In this document: piece after piece, positions 1 through 9,164 of the stretch
Numbering within the stretch: position 1 is the stretch's first letter
Layout of the letters: each line of letters begins with the position of its first letter
DNA from: Peribacillus simplex
GTDB taxonomy: Bacteria > Bacillota > Bacilli > Bacillales > DSM-1321
Assembly: GCF_900156045.1 (NCBI RefSeq)
Contig: NZ_FTMX01000004.1
Span: 496,001 to 560,000, forward strand
Direction of reading: 5' to 3'
Length of the DNA: 64,000 nucleotides
Program-made: the position numbers and the translations under genes
The notes under the pieces: generated by a model
Told to the model about the DNA's origin: nothing
What the model saw: the letters and a program-made list of their open reading frames with translations, nothing else
Databases searched by the model: none

Positions 1-659
1 TTCATCTTGGGATTTTCAAAAACGACTATTTGGAAAAATGGGTGGATTCTCTTCTTTCAGAAAAAGGGATTAAGACATTCGCGGATCTTCCAGATGGAAA
101 GTTGAAGATAATTGCGTCGGATGTTTCGAATGGAAAGATGCTTATTTTGCCAGATGATTTGGTACGCTATGGTATGTCACCTGCTGATTTAAAAGTTTCA
201 ACTGCCGTAATGATGAGTGCCTCTCTGCCATTTTTCTTCCGTCCGGTTATCTGGAAATCAAAAGACCGGAAAAAATCCTACATTTTAGATGGTGGTTTAC
301 TTAGTAACTTCCCAATATGGATTTTCGATACAGATAATCCTCGCTTTCCAACATTCGGATTCCATTTTGTGAAAGATGAAGTTAACATAGATCCGGTTAT
401 ACCAACGCCAATCCACCTTTTCAAAAATATATTTAAAACGATGCTTCAAGCCCATGATTTACGACATATGAACGAAGAAACGATTGAACGCACGATTCAA
501 ATTCCTACTGGCGGCATCAACGCAACGGACTTTGAACTGAATGAGGAAGAAATCGACTTTCTCTATCAATCAGGCTATACTTCTGCAAAAGAATTTTTGT
601 CTAAGTGGGATTTTGAACAATATAAGCTCAAACGGATGCAAAGAGTAAAAAATAAGTAG
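1..659 (+). CDS. Patatin-like phospholipase, 3' part only
   Basis: The gene is cut by the left window edge. The frame is open from base 3, and the TTG at 30 is internal rather than a start, because the residues before it (GIFKNDYLEKW) continue the family pattern. Visible is the C-terminal part of a patatin domain: a stretch ending in SASLPFFFRP and then DGGLLSNFP, which carries the catalytic Asp of the Ser-Asp dyad (DGG motif). The GXSXG nucleophile lies outside the window. The family hydrolyses acyl esters of membrane or storage lipids. The product looks cytosolic or peripheral, since no membrane segment is seen. A short hairpin with a T-run follows. Family assignment is firm; substrate is unknown. 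Confidence 0.85.
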   Translation, partial: HLGIFKNDYLEKWVDSLLSEKGIKTFADLPDGKLKIIASDVSNGKMLILPDDLVRYGMSPADLKVSTAVMMSASLPFFFRPVIWKSKDRKKSYILDGGLLSNFPIWIFDTDNPRFPTFGFHFVKDEVNIDPVIPTPIHLFKNIFKTMLQAHDLRHMNEETIERTIQIPTGGINATDFELNEEEIDFLYQSGYTSAKEFLSKWDFEQYKLKRMQRVKNK

Positions 660-706
660 GAGAATCATTACGCTATCGTTTCAAAAGGGTGAAAGAGGGG
701 GATGAG

Positions 707-729
707 GAGCTGTTACAACGGCTCTTTTT
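707..729 (+). terminator. Rho-independent terminator after patatin gene
   Basis: GAGCTGTT and AACGGCTC pair (one G-U) in a tight hairpin followed by TTTTTC. It lies about 50 bases after the phospholipase stop. Confidence 0.6.
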
Positions 730-898
730 CTTTTTGAACTAACGATCAATAGTTGAATATGAGGCATAGAGGTCTTGAGCATAAAAGCACTAAGTGGAAA
801 GACGAAATCATAAAAAATTAACATGAGATATTATTTTAGAATTTTTTTAATGAATAAACGGAAATAAATGAATAAGAACTTCCTTACCGGATTCAGGA

Positions 899-1257
899 GA
901 TGGATCAATCGAATAAATCGTTTCCGCTATAAATTATGAACAGCCTCAAGGAGCAGAGACACTGTGAGGAACGGATGATGAGCCAGCCTTTCATTCCTCT
1001 TTTAAAAATGCAGTTAAAAAATATAGTTATAATAATGAAATCAGTATTCCGGGTGCATATCAGGAAGTAGTGGCAATGCCATTAACCATCTAGGCTTCCA
1101 TTAAGATTTAATAATACCCATAGAAAAAGTGGATTCAGTAACACCAAGCGAAAAATTAATGTCCCACTTATCTAATAAACAATATACTGCTTTATCAGGT
1201 ACGTCTATGGACGTCACGCATGTATCAGGAGAGCTTGCTTATCTTATAGAAAAATAA
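899..1257 (+). pseudogene. Decayed subtilisin-like (S8) serine protease
   Basis: No intact frame exists, but pieces of a subtilase appear in order across frames. DGSIE-stop-IVSAINYEQ precedes a stretch with FKNAVKKY and SIPGAYQEVVA. A frame change then gives AINHLGFH, and the end reads LSGTSMDVTHVSGELAYLIEK followed by TAA at 1255-1257. The last piece matches the catalytic-serine block GTSMATPHVAGALA of S8 proteases, with the serine kept. The PGAYQEVVAVGA-like piece matches the intracellular protease (Isp) type. At least two in-frame stops, one frameshift and loss of the N-terminal half make this a relic. Decay appears advanced but recognisable. Confidence 0.6.
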
Positions 1258-1592
1258 TAAAAAACGTCTCTAAGCCTTTCGGTAGCAAAGCTAGAGATGG
1301 AAATGGATCGTTGGGTAAAGTTTGCTAAGATTTTACTCTCAAAAAAAGCGGTCTCTCAATTTTTCCCACTTGGCATAAAACGTTTACTAGGAATATAATC
1401 CTAAAAATAAGAATAAAGATTGACAATCACACATCCTCATAATACGATACTTTACAGAATAAAAAGAATTTTCTTTTTATATTTTTTTGCCACAAAACAA
1501 AAACCGAGTTTTATATTATAAAACAACAACAACAACAACAACCTCCTTGTATATACATATTCTCCAAGCGTGCAATTTGGTTTTTTCTAATT

Positions 1593-1608
1593 TTGGAAGC
1601 GCTGCCAA
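1593..1608 (+). promoter_or_regulatory. cre-like / LacI-family operator
   Basis: TTGGAAGCGCTGCCAA is a near-perfect 16-bp palindrome centred on AGCGCT, 35 bases before the MFS start. It matches the CcpA cre consensus TGWAANCGNTNWCA at 12 of 14 positions. A dedicated LacI-type regulator would also fit. It implies carbon-source control of the transporter and dehydrogenase pair. Confidence 0.5.
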
Positions 1609-1642
1609 TTACGGCGTTTTATATAACAAGGGGGGATAAGGT

Positions 1643-2941
1643 ATGGAAGCAAGAATGGAAACAAAGCAAGAAAAGCCATTGAATATTGGCCGGAAATTTC
1701 GCTGGACCGTCGTCATCTGGTTATTGATTGGGGGAATAATCAATTATCTAGACAGGGCCAACCTCTCCATAGCAGCTCCCGAAATGATGAAGGATCTCGG
1801 ACTAAGCGTGACCGAAATCGGGTTATTGGGAACTTTTTTTTCTTGGAGTTATGCATTAATGCAGCTTCCTTCCGGCTGGCTGATTGATCGGTTCGGTACC
1901 AAAAAGGTGTATACAATTGCGCTTATTTGGTGGAGCGGTGCGACCATTTTAACCGGAGCCGTTCATAAAATGAGTTCATTTATTGCTGCACGGATTTTAC
2001 TTGGAGTGGGAGAAGCACCGTGTTTTCCGACGATGGCTAAGATCACTTCATATTGGTTTCCTAAAAAGGAACGAGGCTTGGCAACTGGAATTTGGGATTC
2101 TTCGTCCAAATGGGGACCAGCCATCGCACCGCCTATTCTCGTTTTCATCATGGTGACTTTTGGGTGGAGGGCGCTGTTTTATATAACGGGTGTGATCGGC
2201 ATCATCTTCGCGATCGGTTTTGTTATTTTTTATAAAAATCCTGAAAAAAGCCAAAAACTTTCCAAGGAGGAATTTGATTACATTAAGTCGGAAGGCGGCG
2301 GAGTGGAGCAAGGCATTCAATCATCAAAAATAAAATGGGGTTCGTTATTTAAATATCGAAGCGTGTGGGGGATGATTCTGGGCTTCTTCTGTACCATTTG
2401 GATCTGGAATATTTTCCTTGTCTTCCTTCCCCTTTATTTGTTTGATGTCCATCATGTCTCACTTAAAGAAATGGGTATATATGCGGGTATTCCTTGGCTT
2501 GGCGGAATCTTTGGCAATATTTTCGGAGGATATCTTACTAAAAAATGGGTGGACAAGGGAATTACTACACCTATTAAAGCAAAGCGTGCCTTAATTAGTA
2601 TATGTGCCATCTCGGCCGCTATCGTTGTATGTGCAGTTCCACTTGTCAAAGGGCTCGCTATTACCTTAACATTACTGACCCTCGCTCTTTGTTTTATTTC
2701 TGCCATTACAGGCAGTGCGTGGGCACTTGCCGGTGACATTGCTCCTCCTCCCATGGTTGCTTCCGTCGGCGCAATTCAGAATTTTGGCGGTTATTTTGGT
2801 GGAGCCTTTTCCCCTGTTGTGGCCGGCATGATAGTGGATGCAACTGGTTCTTACTCTCTTGCCTTTATATCCGGCGGTTTAATCGCAGGATGCGCCGCAA
2901 TCTGTTATTGGTTCATTGTAAAACATCCTATTCAAGAATAG
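1643..2941 (+). CDS. MFS transporter, anion:cation symporter (ACS) type
   Basis: A 432-residue, 12-helix major facilitator. The N-terminal signature NYLDRANLSIAAPEMMKDL is typical of the ACS subfamily that takes up sugar acids (glucarate, galactonate, hexuronates) by proton symport. The loop 2-3 motif is present as GWLIDRFGTKKV. The start is ATG after an AAGGGGGG ribosome site. It lies 24 bases upstream of a 2-hydroxyacid dehydrogenase, with no terminator between, so the two are probably co-transcribed. A cre-like palindrome sits just upstream. Import of a sugar acid or a 2-keto or hydroxy acid is likely. The exact substrate cannot be told from sequence. Confidence 0.85.
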   Translation: MEARMETKQEKPLNIGRKFRWTVVIWLLIGGIINYLDRANLSIAAPEMMKDLGLSVTEIGLLGTFFSWSYALMQLPSGWLIDRFGTKKVYTIALIWWSGATILTGAVHKMSSFIAARILLGVGEAPCFPTMAKITSYWFPKKERGLATGIWDSSSKWGPAIAPPILVFIMVTFGWRALFYITGVIGIIFAIGFVIFYKNPEKSQKLSKEEFDYIKSEGGGVEQGIQSSKIKWGSLFKYRSVWGMILGFFCTIWIWNIFLVFLPLYLFDVHHVSLKEMGIYAGIPWLGGIFGNIFGGYLTKKWVDKGITTPIKAKRALISICAISAAIVVCAVPLVKGLAITLTLLTLALCFISAITGSAWALAGDIAPPPMVASVGAIQNFGGYFGGAFSPVVAGMIVDATGSYSLAFISGGLIAGCAAICYWFIVKHPIQE

Positions 2942-2965
2942 GGTAACCGAGGAGGACATAAATTG

Positions 2966-3949
2966 ATGCCAAAAGTCTATATAGCAAGACCAGTACCGGC
3001 CGAGGTAGAGGCTTTTATTTCGAAGTATTGCCAGTATGAAAAATGGAACGGCCCTGAACCAATCACCAGAAGCCAGCTGTTTAAGGAAATTTCCGATGTG
3101 GATGGATTGCTCATCACTGGAGAAAAAATAGATGATGAATTTCTGGACCATGCACCATGTCTAAAGGCTGTCAGCAATATCTCGGTAGGCTACAACAACT
3201 TTGATCTAGAAGTAATGAAAAAGAGAAGCATAATCGGTACCAATACACCTGAGGTTCTCAATGAAACTGTGGCTGATTTAGCTTTAGCGTTAATGCTCTC
3301 AGCAGCCCGCCGTATTCCGGAATTGGACAAGCTTGTAAAGGATGGCAAGTGGGGAAATAAAGGTGATGAACCCCTCTTTGGCGTTGATGTTCATGGAAAA
3401 ACATTGGGCATCATCGGTATGGGGAGAATTGGGGAATCTATTGCAAGACGAGGCAAATTCGGTTTTAACATGGAAGTTTTGTATCATAATCGGCGAAGGA
3501 ATTTCGAAGTGGAGGAAACGCTCGGTGCAACCTACTCCTCTTTAGAGCACCTTTTACGGGTATCCGATTTCGTCCTTTTAATGGTCCCTTATACTCCGGA
3601 GACGAGGCATCTTATGGGAGGGGAGCAATTCGCACAGATGAAAAAATCCGCTATCTTTATCAATACATCCCGCGGTCAGACGGTGGACGAAAAAGCCCTC
3701 ATTGAAGCACTGCAAAATAAGGAAATCCTTGCAGCCGGTTTGGATGTATTTGAACAGGAACCCGTATCGCCCGACAATCCGCTTTTAGCCATGCCGAATG
3801 TGGTTACCCTGCCGCATATAGGCTCAGCTACTTATCAAACACGATTTGATATGGTCATGCTTGCGGCGAAGAACCTCGTTGCAGCGGTTACGGGAAGGCA
3901 GGTAAGCAATGTTGTCCCTGAATTGAAAGGGTTTCAGTCACTAAAATAG
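2966..3949 (+). CDS. D-isomer-specific 2-hydroxyacid dehydrogenase (glyoxylate/hydroxypyruvate/2-ketogluconate reductase type)
   Basis: A 327-residue NAD(P)-dependent oxidoreductase of the GyaR/GhrB family. It has the Rossmann motif GIIGMGRIGESIARR, the conserved INTSRGQTVDEKAL segment with the substrate-binding Arg, the FEQEP segment with the catalytic Glu, and LPHIGSAT with the catalytic His. The ATG at 2966 is preferred over the TTG at 2963 because GGAGGAC lies 8 bases before it. It probably interconverts a 2-oxo acid and a D-2-hydroxy acid delivered by the upstream transporter. Family is certain; the substrate (hydroxypyruvate, glyoxylate or 2-ketogluconate) is inferred. Confidence 0.85.
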   Translation: MPKVYIARPVPAEVEAFISKYCQYEKWNGPEPITRSQLFKEISDVDGLLITGEKIDDEFLDHAPCLKAVSNISVGYNNFDLEVMKKRSIIGTNTPEVLNETVADLALALMLSAARRIPELDKLVKDGKWGNKGDEPLFGVDVHGKTLGIIGMGRIGESIARRGKFGFNMEVLYHNRRRNFEVEETLGATYSSLEHLLRVSDFVLLMVPYTPETRHLMGGEQFAQMKKSAIFINTSRGQTVDEKALIEALQNKEILAAGLDVFEQEPVSPDNPLLAMPNVVTLPHIGSATYQTRFDMVMLAAKNLVAAVTGRQVSNVVPELKGFQSLK

Positions 3950-4102
3950 TAAAAAATCATTATCACAGCGAAAATATTAGGTTGTCCATGACAACTTAAA
4001 AGAATCGTTGATATTTTAAAACTCATACCATTCATAAACTTAGATGAGATAGATAGTTTTTTATTAAATGCAGGACATAAAACAAAAATTCGATTGAATT
4101 TG

Positions 4103-4128
4103 GCATCCATTCAATATGGATGCTTTTT
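4103..4128 (+). terminator. Rho-independent terminator
   Basis: GCATCCAT, loop TCAAT, ATGGATGC, then TTTTT. Eight perfect pairs. It ends the MFS-dehydrogenase transcript about 150 bases after its stop. Confidence 0.7.
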
Positions 4129-4450
4129 AAATGGGGAGAAAGAATGTGTTCAAAAATGACCCTGAACAATTTGTTCCACGCTACAATTCCAACCAACAAA
4201 ATAAGACGTTGAAGACTTGTCTAGGAAGTTTTATGTACGATAAACTGTTTCAAAAGGAGGTGTGGATATTACAGAAAAATTTGTCCATGGGCACAAGAAG
4301 CATACGAGGTGATTAAGTAAGAGAAATATGCTGCATGAACTACATAGTGACCATTAAAAATAATTCTAAAATAACTCCAGGTGTGCAGTTGTAATGATTC
4401 CAAGAATTATTAGTAGAATTAGACAAATTTTTAATATTTAATTTTTTTTT

Positions 4451-4588
4451 TCATTTCCTAAGTAAATTCAACAGTTTATCTAGTTCCTGGCTTTTATATA
4501 ATGTTGTTGGGGCTGTAAAACCATATATCATTCCTGTAGATATTAATTCTTTCCTCAATATCTCAATTTTTTCATGTAATTCTTCCAT
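4451..4588 (-). CDS. Spo0E-family aspartyl-phosphate phosphatase
   Basis: A 45-codon gene on the minus strand (48 codons if the TTG at 4597 is used, which has the better spaced GAGGGA ribosome site). The protein begins MEELHEKIEILRKELI and contains SQELDKLLNLLRK. This is the Spo0E signature: a two-helix hairpin with S-Q-E-L-D, in which the Asp is catalytic. Family members dephosphorylate Spo0A~P or related response regulators and so hold back sporulation. The length fits Spo0E-like proteins. No partner gene is nearby. It is isolated between a terminator and the phoD regulatory region. Confidence 0.7.
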   Translation of the reverse strand: MEELHEKIEILRKELISTGMIYGFTAPTTLYKSQELDKLLNLLRK

Positions 4589-4871
4589 ACTCTCCAATGC
4601 AGAATCCCTCAAGTACTTTCATTTTTTATTATGAAACCATTATTACATAAATTAGGATGTTTTTAAATAAAAAGTGAGTAATTACTCATAAATTTTTCAG
4701 GCATTCGTTAGTCTGATATCGACCATGCTATTATTCTAATTATTCACAGACTTTACATAAACAGATTAAATACTATAAGTTTATTGAAGTTTTTTCATTG
4801 TTAAAATAACCCATGGCAGTTATTTGTAACGATTAAATAAATGATTCATGAAGAGAATTAGGATGAAAGAC

Positions 4872-4907
4872 TGTCGGTAAATGTAAAAGTTTGTAGGTCA
4901 ATGTAAT
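4872..4907 (-). promoter_or_regulatory. Candidate PhoP box array (reverse orientation)
   Basis: Four hexamers at exact 10-base spacing. Read on the minus strand they are ATTACA, CCTACA, TTTACA and CCGACA, each separated by 4 bases. PhoP~P of Bacillus binds direct repeats of TTWACA-like hexamers with 4-5 base spacers. It lies 160 bases before phoD, a classical Pho-regulon gene. Two of the four hexamers are good matches, two are weak. Confidence 0.45.
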
Positions 4908-4989
4908 TGTATGAGTGAATCATATCTCTTTTTGTGTTCGATGGGGACCATTAGTCCTGCCTGAAAATTCCTAAATGGGAACTTATTGA

Positions 4990-5031
4990 TTTACACTTCT
5001 TCATACACCTTTAAAAATGCCCTTCTATACT
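4990..5031 (+). promoter_or_regulatory. Possible phoD promoter (-10) with forward PhoP half-boxes
   Basis: TTTACA (4990-4995) and CATACA (5002-5007) precede a -10 element TATACT (5026-5031) with no good -35. Lack of a -35 and TT-ACA-like boxes in that position are typical of PhoP-activated promoters. The transcript would start about 30 bases before the phoD ATG. Confidence 0.35.
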
Positions 5032-5065
5032 TGAACCAGATTCAAATATTAGGAGGGAAAGATCA

Positions 5066-6808
5066 ATGAATAATGAAAGAGCAATGGATGATTTAATTAA
5101 GAATTGGAGCGAATTAGGCAAGAACATGGACCGCAGAAACTTTATCCAGGGAGCAAGTAAGCTTGCCGGACTTTCATTAGGTCTTGCCCTTGCCCAATCA
5201 ATGGGCGGGATTGAAGTGAATGCTGCCCCGAAATTCAGTGATTATCCATTTACTCTCGGTGTAGCTTCAGGTGATCCGCTCTCGGATAGTGTAGTTTTAT
5301 GGACAAGGTTGGCACCTGATCCGTTGAATGGCGGAGGAATGACAAATGAAGCCATTTCCGTTAAATGGGAAGTGGCAAAGGATGAGAATTTCAGAAAGAT
5401 TGTCCAGCAGGGCAAGGAAATAGCCAGGCCGGAACTTGGCCACTCCGTTCATGTGGAAGTAAGCGGGTTAAAACCTGACAAGGTCTATTTTTACCGTTTT
5501 AAAAGCGGAGGGGAAGTAAGTCAGACTGGGAAAACGAAAACTCTTCCGTCAGTAGGTTCAAGTGTTTCGAGCTTGTCATTCGCGTTTGTTTCATGCCAGC
5601 AATTTGAGCATGGTTATTATACGGCCTATAAACATTTGGCAAAAGAAGATCTGGATATTGTCTTTCACCTTGGCGATTATATATATGAATATGGACCAAA
5701 TGAATATGTTTCATCTACAGGTAATGTCCGTGTACATAGTGGTCCAGAGATCATCACGCTAGAGGATTATCGAAATAGATACGCACAATACCGCTCTGAT
5801 ACCCATCTAAAAGCGGCACACGCAGCTTTCCCATGGGTCGTGACATGGGATGATCATGAAGTTGAAAACAATTATGCAAATGTTATCCCGGAAAAAGGAC
5901 AATCGGTAGAAGCATTCATCAAGAGAAGGGCCGCCGCCTATCAGGCTTACTATGAGCATATGCCCCTTCGTAAATCGTCTTTGCCTAAGGGAGCGGATAT
6001 GCGGCTATACCGAAATTTCACATATGGCGATCTGGCCTCTTTCTTTGTATTGGATTCCCGTCAATACCGCGATGATCAGGCAAACGGCGATGGAAGTTCC
6101 CCGCAAACGCCTGAGTCACTTGATCCGAAACGGACATTGCTAGGTCCAGAGCAGGAACAGTGGCTAACTGACAATCTATCAAAATCAAATACGAAGTGGA
6201 ACGTTCTGCCTCAGCAGATTTTCTTTGCACAACGGAATTATGGAACACCAACCGCTCCCAAATTCAGCATGGATTCCTGGGATGGATACCCGGCTGCACG
6301 CGATCGTTTAATTGATGTAATCAAAGGAAACAACCTGGAAAATCTGGTCGTGTTGACCGGTGATGTACATGCTAGCTGGGCAGCCAATCTAAAGGCGGAT
6401 TTCGATGATCCAAATTCAAAGATTTTCGGTGTGGAGTTTGTCGGAACTTCCATCACATCTGGTGGAAATGGAGCGGATAAGCGTGCGGATACTGATAAAA
6501 TACTAAGTCAGAATCCACATATAAAGTTCTTTAATGATTACCGGGGATATGTCCGTTGCAAAGTAACCCCAGAACAATGGAAGGCTGACTACCGTGTAGT
6601 CCCATTCGTGACAGAACCAGGTGCGGACATATCGACAAGAGCATCCTTTGTTTTTGATAAGGATCAAACAGGGCTGCGTAAGGTTGCTTCAGCAGCGGTT
6701 ATGGAAGGTGTACAAAAAACGAACGAAGTTGAGGAAGATCGGACACGTGCCCATAATCGCGCACACGAAAAACAAAGAATGAAAAAGCAGGGGAAAGTGA
6801 CGAATTGA
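5066..6808 (+). CDS. phoD: Secreted alkaline phosphodiesterase/phosphatase PhoD
   Basis: 580 residues, the usual PhoD length. The N-terminus carries a twin-arginine signal: RRNFIQG with Arg23-Arg24, a hydrophobic stretch, and a VNA-A cleavage site near residue 53. The mature part has the PhoD N-terminal beta domain followed by the metallophosphatase core, with metal-site motifs HLGDYIYEYG, TWDDHEVENNY and LTGDVHASWA. It hydrolyses phosphodiesters such as teichoic acid at the cell surface under phosphate limitation. The gene is followed by tatA (70 bases) and tatC, the translocase that exports it. Start is ATG after AGGAGGG. The Lys/Arg/Glu-rich tail (about residues 550-580) looks like a wall or membrane interaction extension. 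Confidence 0.95.
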   Translation: MNNERAMDDLIKNWSELGKNMDRRNFIQGASKLAGLSLGLALAQSMGGIEVNAAPKFSDYPFTLGVASGDPLSDSVVLWTRLAPDPLNGGGMTNEAISVKWEVAKDENFRKIVQQGKEIARPELGHSVHVEVSGLKPDKVYFYRFKSGGEVSQTGKTKTLPSVGSSVSSLSFAFVSCQQFEHGYYTAYKHLAKEDLDIVFHLGDYIYEYGPNEYVSSTGNVRVHSGPEIITLEDYRNRYAQYRSDTHLKAAHAAFPWVVTWDDHEVENNYANVIPEKGQSVEAFIKRRAAAYQAYYEHMPLRKSSLPKGADMRLYRNFTYGDLASFFVLDSRQYRDDQANGDGSSPQTPESLDPKRTLLGPEQEQWLTDNLSKSNTKWNVLPQQIFFAQRNYGTPTAPKFSMDSWDGYPAARDRLIDVIKGNNLENLVVLTGDVHASWAANLKADFDDPNSKIFGVEFVGTSITSGGNGADKRADTDKILSQNPHIKFFNDYRGYVRCKVTPEQWKADYRVVPFVTEPGADISTRASFVFDKDQTGLRKVASAAVMEGVQKTNEVEEDRTRAHNRAHEKQRMKKQGKVTN

Positions 6809-6878
6809 TAGGGAACCATAATGATGCTTGACAAGAATATGGCGAATAAAAATGAGAAAATCAGAGGAGTGAATAAGA

Positions 6879-7091
6879 ATGCTTTCAAATATAGGAATAC
6901 CCGGTTTGGTGATTGTCCTCGTGATTGCACTGATTATTTTTGGACCGTCCAAGCTGCCGGAAATCGGCCGTGCATTTGGCCGGACCTTGTCCGAGTTCAA
7001 AAGTGCAACAAAGGGATTGGTGAATGATTCAGAAAAAGAGGATGAAAACGAGAATAAAGCTGCGTTAAGAGCTGTTAAAAAAGAGGGATGA
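6879..7091 (+). CDS. tatA: Twin-arginine translocase subunit TatA (TatAd-like)
   Basis: 70 residues: a short N-terminal helix ([15 protein letters not shown]), the hinge [14 protein letters not shown], an amphipathic helix [14 protein letters not shown] and a charged tail. This is the standard TatA architecture; the pore-forming subunits oligomerise around TatC. Start is ATG about 13 bases after GAGGAG. It sits between phoD and tatC, the B. subtilis phoD-tatAd-tatCd order, so it should be dedicated to PhoD export and co-expressed with it. Confidence 0.95.
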   Translation: MLSNIGIPGLVIVLVIALIIFGPSKLPEIGRAFGRTLSEFKSATKGLVNDSEKEDENENKAALRAVKKEG

Positions 7092-7204
7092 ATTTAATGG
7101 GATAGAGCGGGCGGAAAGACTCGCCTGCTTCTTTTCATGATAGGGTTCGAGGGAGATGCTATTTGCAATAGTGCAAGTAAAATGTCTAAAAAGGAGGAGT
7201 GAAG

Positions 7205-7939
7205 GTGGAAAGTAAGGATTTACACGTTATTGAGCATATGGAGGAACTCCGAAGCAGAATCATTAAAACACTGATAGGTTTTCTGGCTTTTTTCATAGTG
7301 AGTTTCATATTCGTACAGGATATTTATGAACTGCTCATTAAGGATTTGGAAGGAAAGCTTGCCGTGCTCGGACCAAGTGAGATCCTTTGGGTTTACATGA
7401 TTATCGCTGCGGTTTGTGCAATAGCTGCAACGATTCCGCTAGCAGCCTATCAGTTATGGCGCTTTGTGGCTCCAGCGCTGAAACCGGAAGAGAGAAGAGT
7501 TACATTTCGGTTCATACCCGGGCTCTTCATTCTATTCATCACCGGTATCTCATTTGGATATTTTGTGTTGTTTCCAATCGTGCTGGGCTTCCTCACTTCC
7601 CTATCGGCCGGGCAGTTCGAGATGATGTTCACAGCGGAAAAATACTTTCGGTTCATGATTAATTTGATCTTACCTTTCGGGATATTATTCGAGATGCCGC
7701 TTGTGGTCATGTTCCTGACCAGATTAGGCATCATCAATCCAACAGTGTTGAAAAAGTCACGTAAGGTTTCTTATTTCGTCTTGGTTGTCATCTCGATCCT
7801 GATTACGCCTCCAGATTTAATTTCGGACATTTTGGTCATCGTCCCTTTGCTTGTGCTTTATGAAGTGAGTGTACAACTGTCCAATATGGTTTACCGAAAA
7901 AGGCTAATGAAAGATGAGACGGCATTACCTGTAACGTGA
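7205..7939 (+). CDS. tatC: Twin-arginine translocase subunit TatC (TatCd-like)
   Basis: 244 residues with six membrane segments. The conserved N-terminal cytoplasmic motif HVIEHMEELRSRI, including the HxEELR signal-recognition residues, is intact, as is the loop-two stretch FRFIPGLFILFITGISFGYFVLFP. TatC is the receptor for RR signal peptides. The second GTG (7205) is chosen because AAGGAGG lies 7 bases before it; the GTG at 7199 would be only one base away. It is the last gene of the phoD operon and a strong terminator follows. Confidence 0.93.
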   Translation: MESKDLHVIEHMEELRSRIIKTLIGFLAFFIVSFIFVQDIYELLIKDLEGKLAVLGPSEILWVYMIIAAVCAIAATIPLAAYQLWRFVAPALKPEERRVTFRFIPGLFILFITGISFGYFVLFPIVLGFLTSLSAGQFEMMFTAEKYFRFMINLILPFGILFEMPLVVMFLTRLGIINPTVLKKSRKVSYFVLVVISILITPPDLISDILVIVPLLVLYEVSVQLSNMVYRKRLMKDETALPVT

Positions 7940-7997
7940 AAGGGCTAATCCACAACCTTATGAAAGAAACATTTCTTAGGAAATAGTCATTGAACAC

Positions 7998-8030
7998 TAA
8001 AAGTTGAGAGGAATATCCCTCAACTTTTTT
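7998..8030 (+). terminator. Rho-independent terminator of phoD-tatA-tatC
   Basis: AAAAGTTGAG and CTCAACTTTT form ten perfect pairs; the loop itself can pair GGA with TCC. TTTTTT follows. It also works on the other strand because of the A-run. Confidence 0.85.
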
Positions 8031-8531
8031 ATTGCGGAATAATAATTGATGATATAAATAGGGGAATATACTTTCCATACCTAAACAGTTTTCTTTTCTT
8101 TTTTGTCAGGTTTTGATGTCGGACTAAGTCTATTTAAGCGAGATTATAAATAGCCTTCTCCTTGTATAAACCTTTGGGAATTTATTGGAATGCTTATTCA
8201 TTCAGGTAAACTCAAAGGCTTCTGAACAGCGTTACGTTGTTCAAGAAATCTGCATTGCTTAAATGTTTATATAGTAAACATGAACATTCTCAAGTTTTAA
8301 GGAGGATGTTTTATTTTATTTATTAGAAGGAGAGAGGATTCTGGGTAGCGAATTATTGTAATCACTTGAACCAAAATATGCATTCTTCATAAAATCATTC
8401 AAAAATAACGAAAGGGAAAAGGTTCGAATAAATGGTTGTAAGAGGTGAATGTGTATCTTATGGTTCAAGTATAAATATATATTTAAGGGGGGAAACATTA
8501 TCAAAATATTGAACGGGATGGTGAGAAGTTT
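8031..8531. other. 500-base gap, no gene recognised
   Basis: AT-rich. Short ORFs here have no family features. A GGAGGATG-like stretch near 8300 and a palindrome AAATGTTT-N7-AAACAT near 8261 are seen but not followed by a convincing frame. It probably contains the promoter of the YitT-like gene. Confidence 0.4.
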
Positions 8532-9164
8532 ATGAAGGATTTAGTGAAAATTATTGCAGGAAACATTTCCATGACCTTTGCCTATGCTTATTTAATCGTT
8601 CCCAATGAAATTATCAATGGCGGGGTAACTAGCTCGGCATTATTATTGAATGCATTATCAGGTTATAACATTGCCATGCTAGCCAATTTCGTAACAGGAT
8701 TACTGTTAATCATTTGTTTAGTTTTTCTAGGGAAAGAATACTTTTTCAAGTCGATTGTAAGTTCGCTTAGCTATATGGTTTTTTTCAATTTTTTTTATTC
8801 ATTGAAGATTAATTTCGAAATAAATATCGCTTTAGTGATTATCATTTCGTCGATTCTGATAGCGATAGGATATTATTTATGTATAACAGCAAATGCCTCC
8901 ACTGTTGGCTTTGACGTGATCGCCTTAATCTTACATCATAAAAATGAAAAAATAGATATTGCAGCGACAATAAGGATTATTAATCTTTTCGTACTGATAT
9001 TGGGACTTCTTGTTTACGGTTATACATCGATTGTTAAGGGAATTGCGTTTACATTGCTTTTTTCATACCTTCTAAAGAAAATGCTGGATAGGAAGCAGAA
9101 TACCGTAAAATTAGCAACGGAAAGTGTGTTAGATGAATCCTCCAAGGTGAAAGAAGTAAAATGA
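8532..9164 (+). CDS. YitT/DUF161-family membrane protein, short form
   Basis: 210 residues with about five to six membrane segments. The segment VPNEIINGGVTSSALLLNAL matches the YitT N-terminal motif (INGGVTGIA-like), and TANASTVGFDVIALILHH matches the second motif. The usual C-terminal DUF2179 soluble domain is absent: the protein ends in a charged tail after the last helix, so it is shorter than typical YitT proteins (about 280). Function in the family is uncertain, possibly transport. It stands alone between two intergenic regions of more than 350 bases. Confidence 0.7.
   Translation: MKDLVKIIAGNISMTFAYAYLIVPNEIINGGVTSSALLLNALSGYNIAMLANFVTGLLLIICLVFLGKEYFFKSIVSSLSYMVFFNFFYSLKINFEINIALVIIISSILIAIGYYLCITANASTVGFDVIALILHHKNEKIDIAATIRIINLFVLILGLLVYGYTSIVKGIAFTLLFSYLLKKMLDRKQNTVKLATESVLDESSKVKEVK

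Noticed and set aside
1524..1541. Run of CAA/AAC triplets before the MFS gene
   Set aside because: Only about six units of a simple repeat, not linked to a frame. No sign of phase variation.
4131..4316. 61-codon frame after the dehydrogenase terminator
   Set aside because: Starts 3 bases after a terminator T-run, no ribosome site for its ATG, and no family pattern. A good AAAGGAGG inside it (about 4254) leads to no convincing frame.
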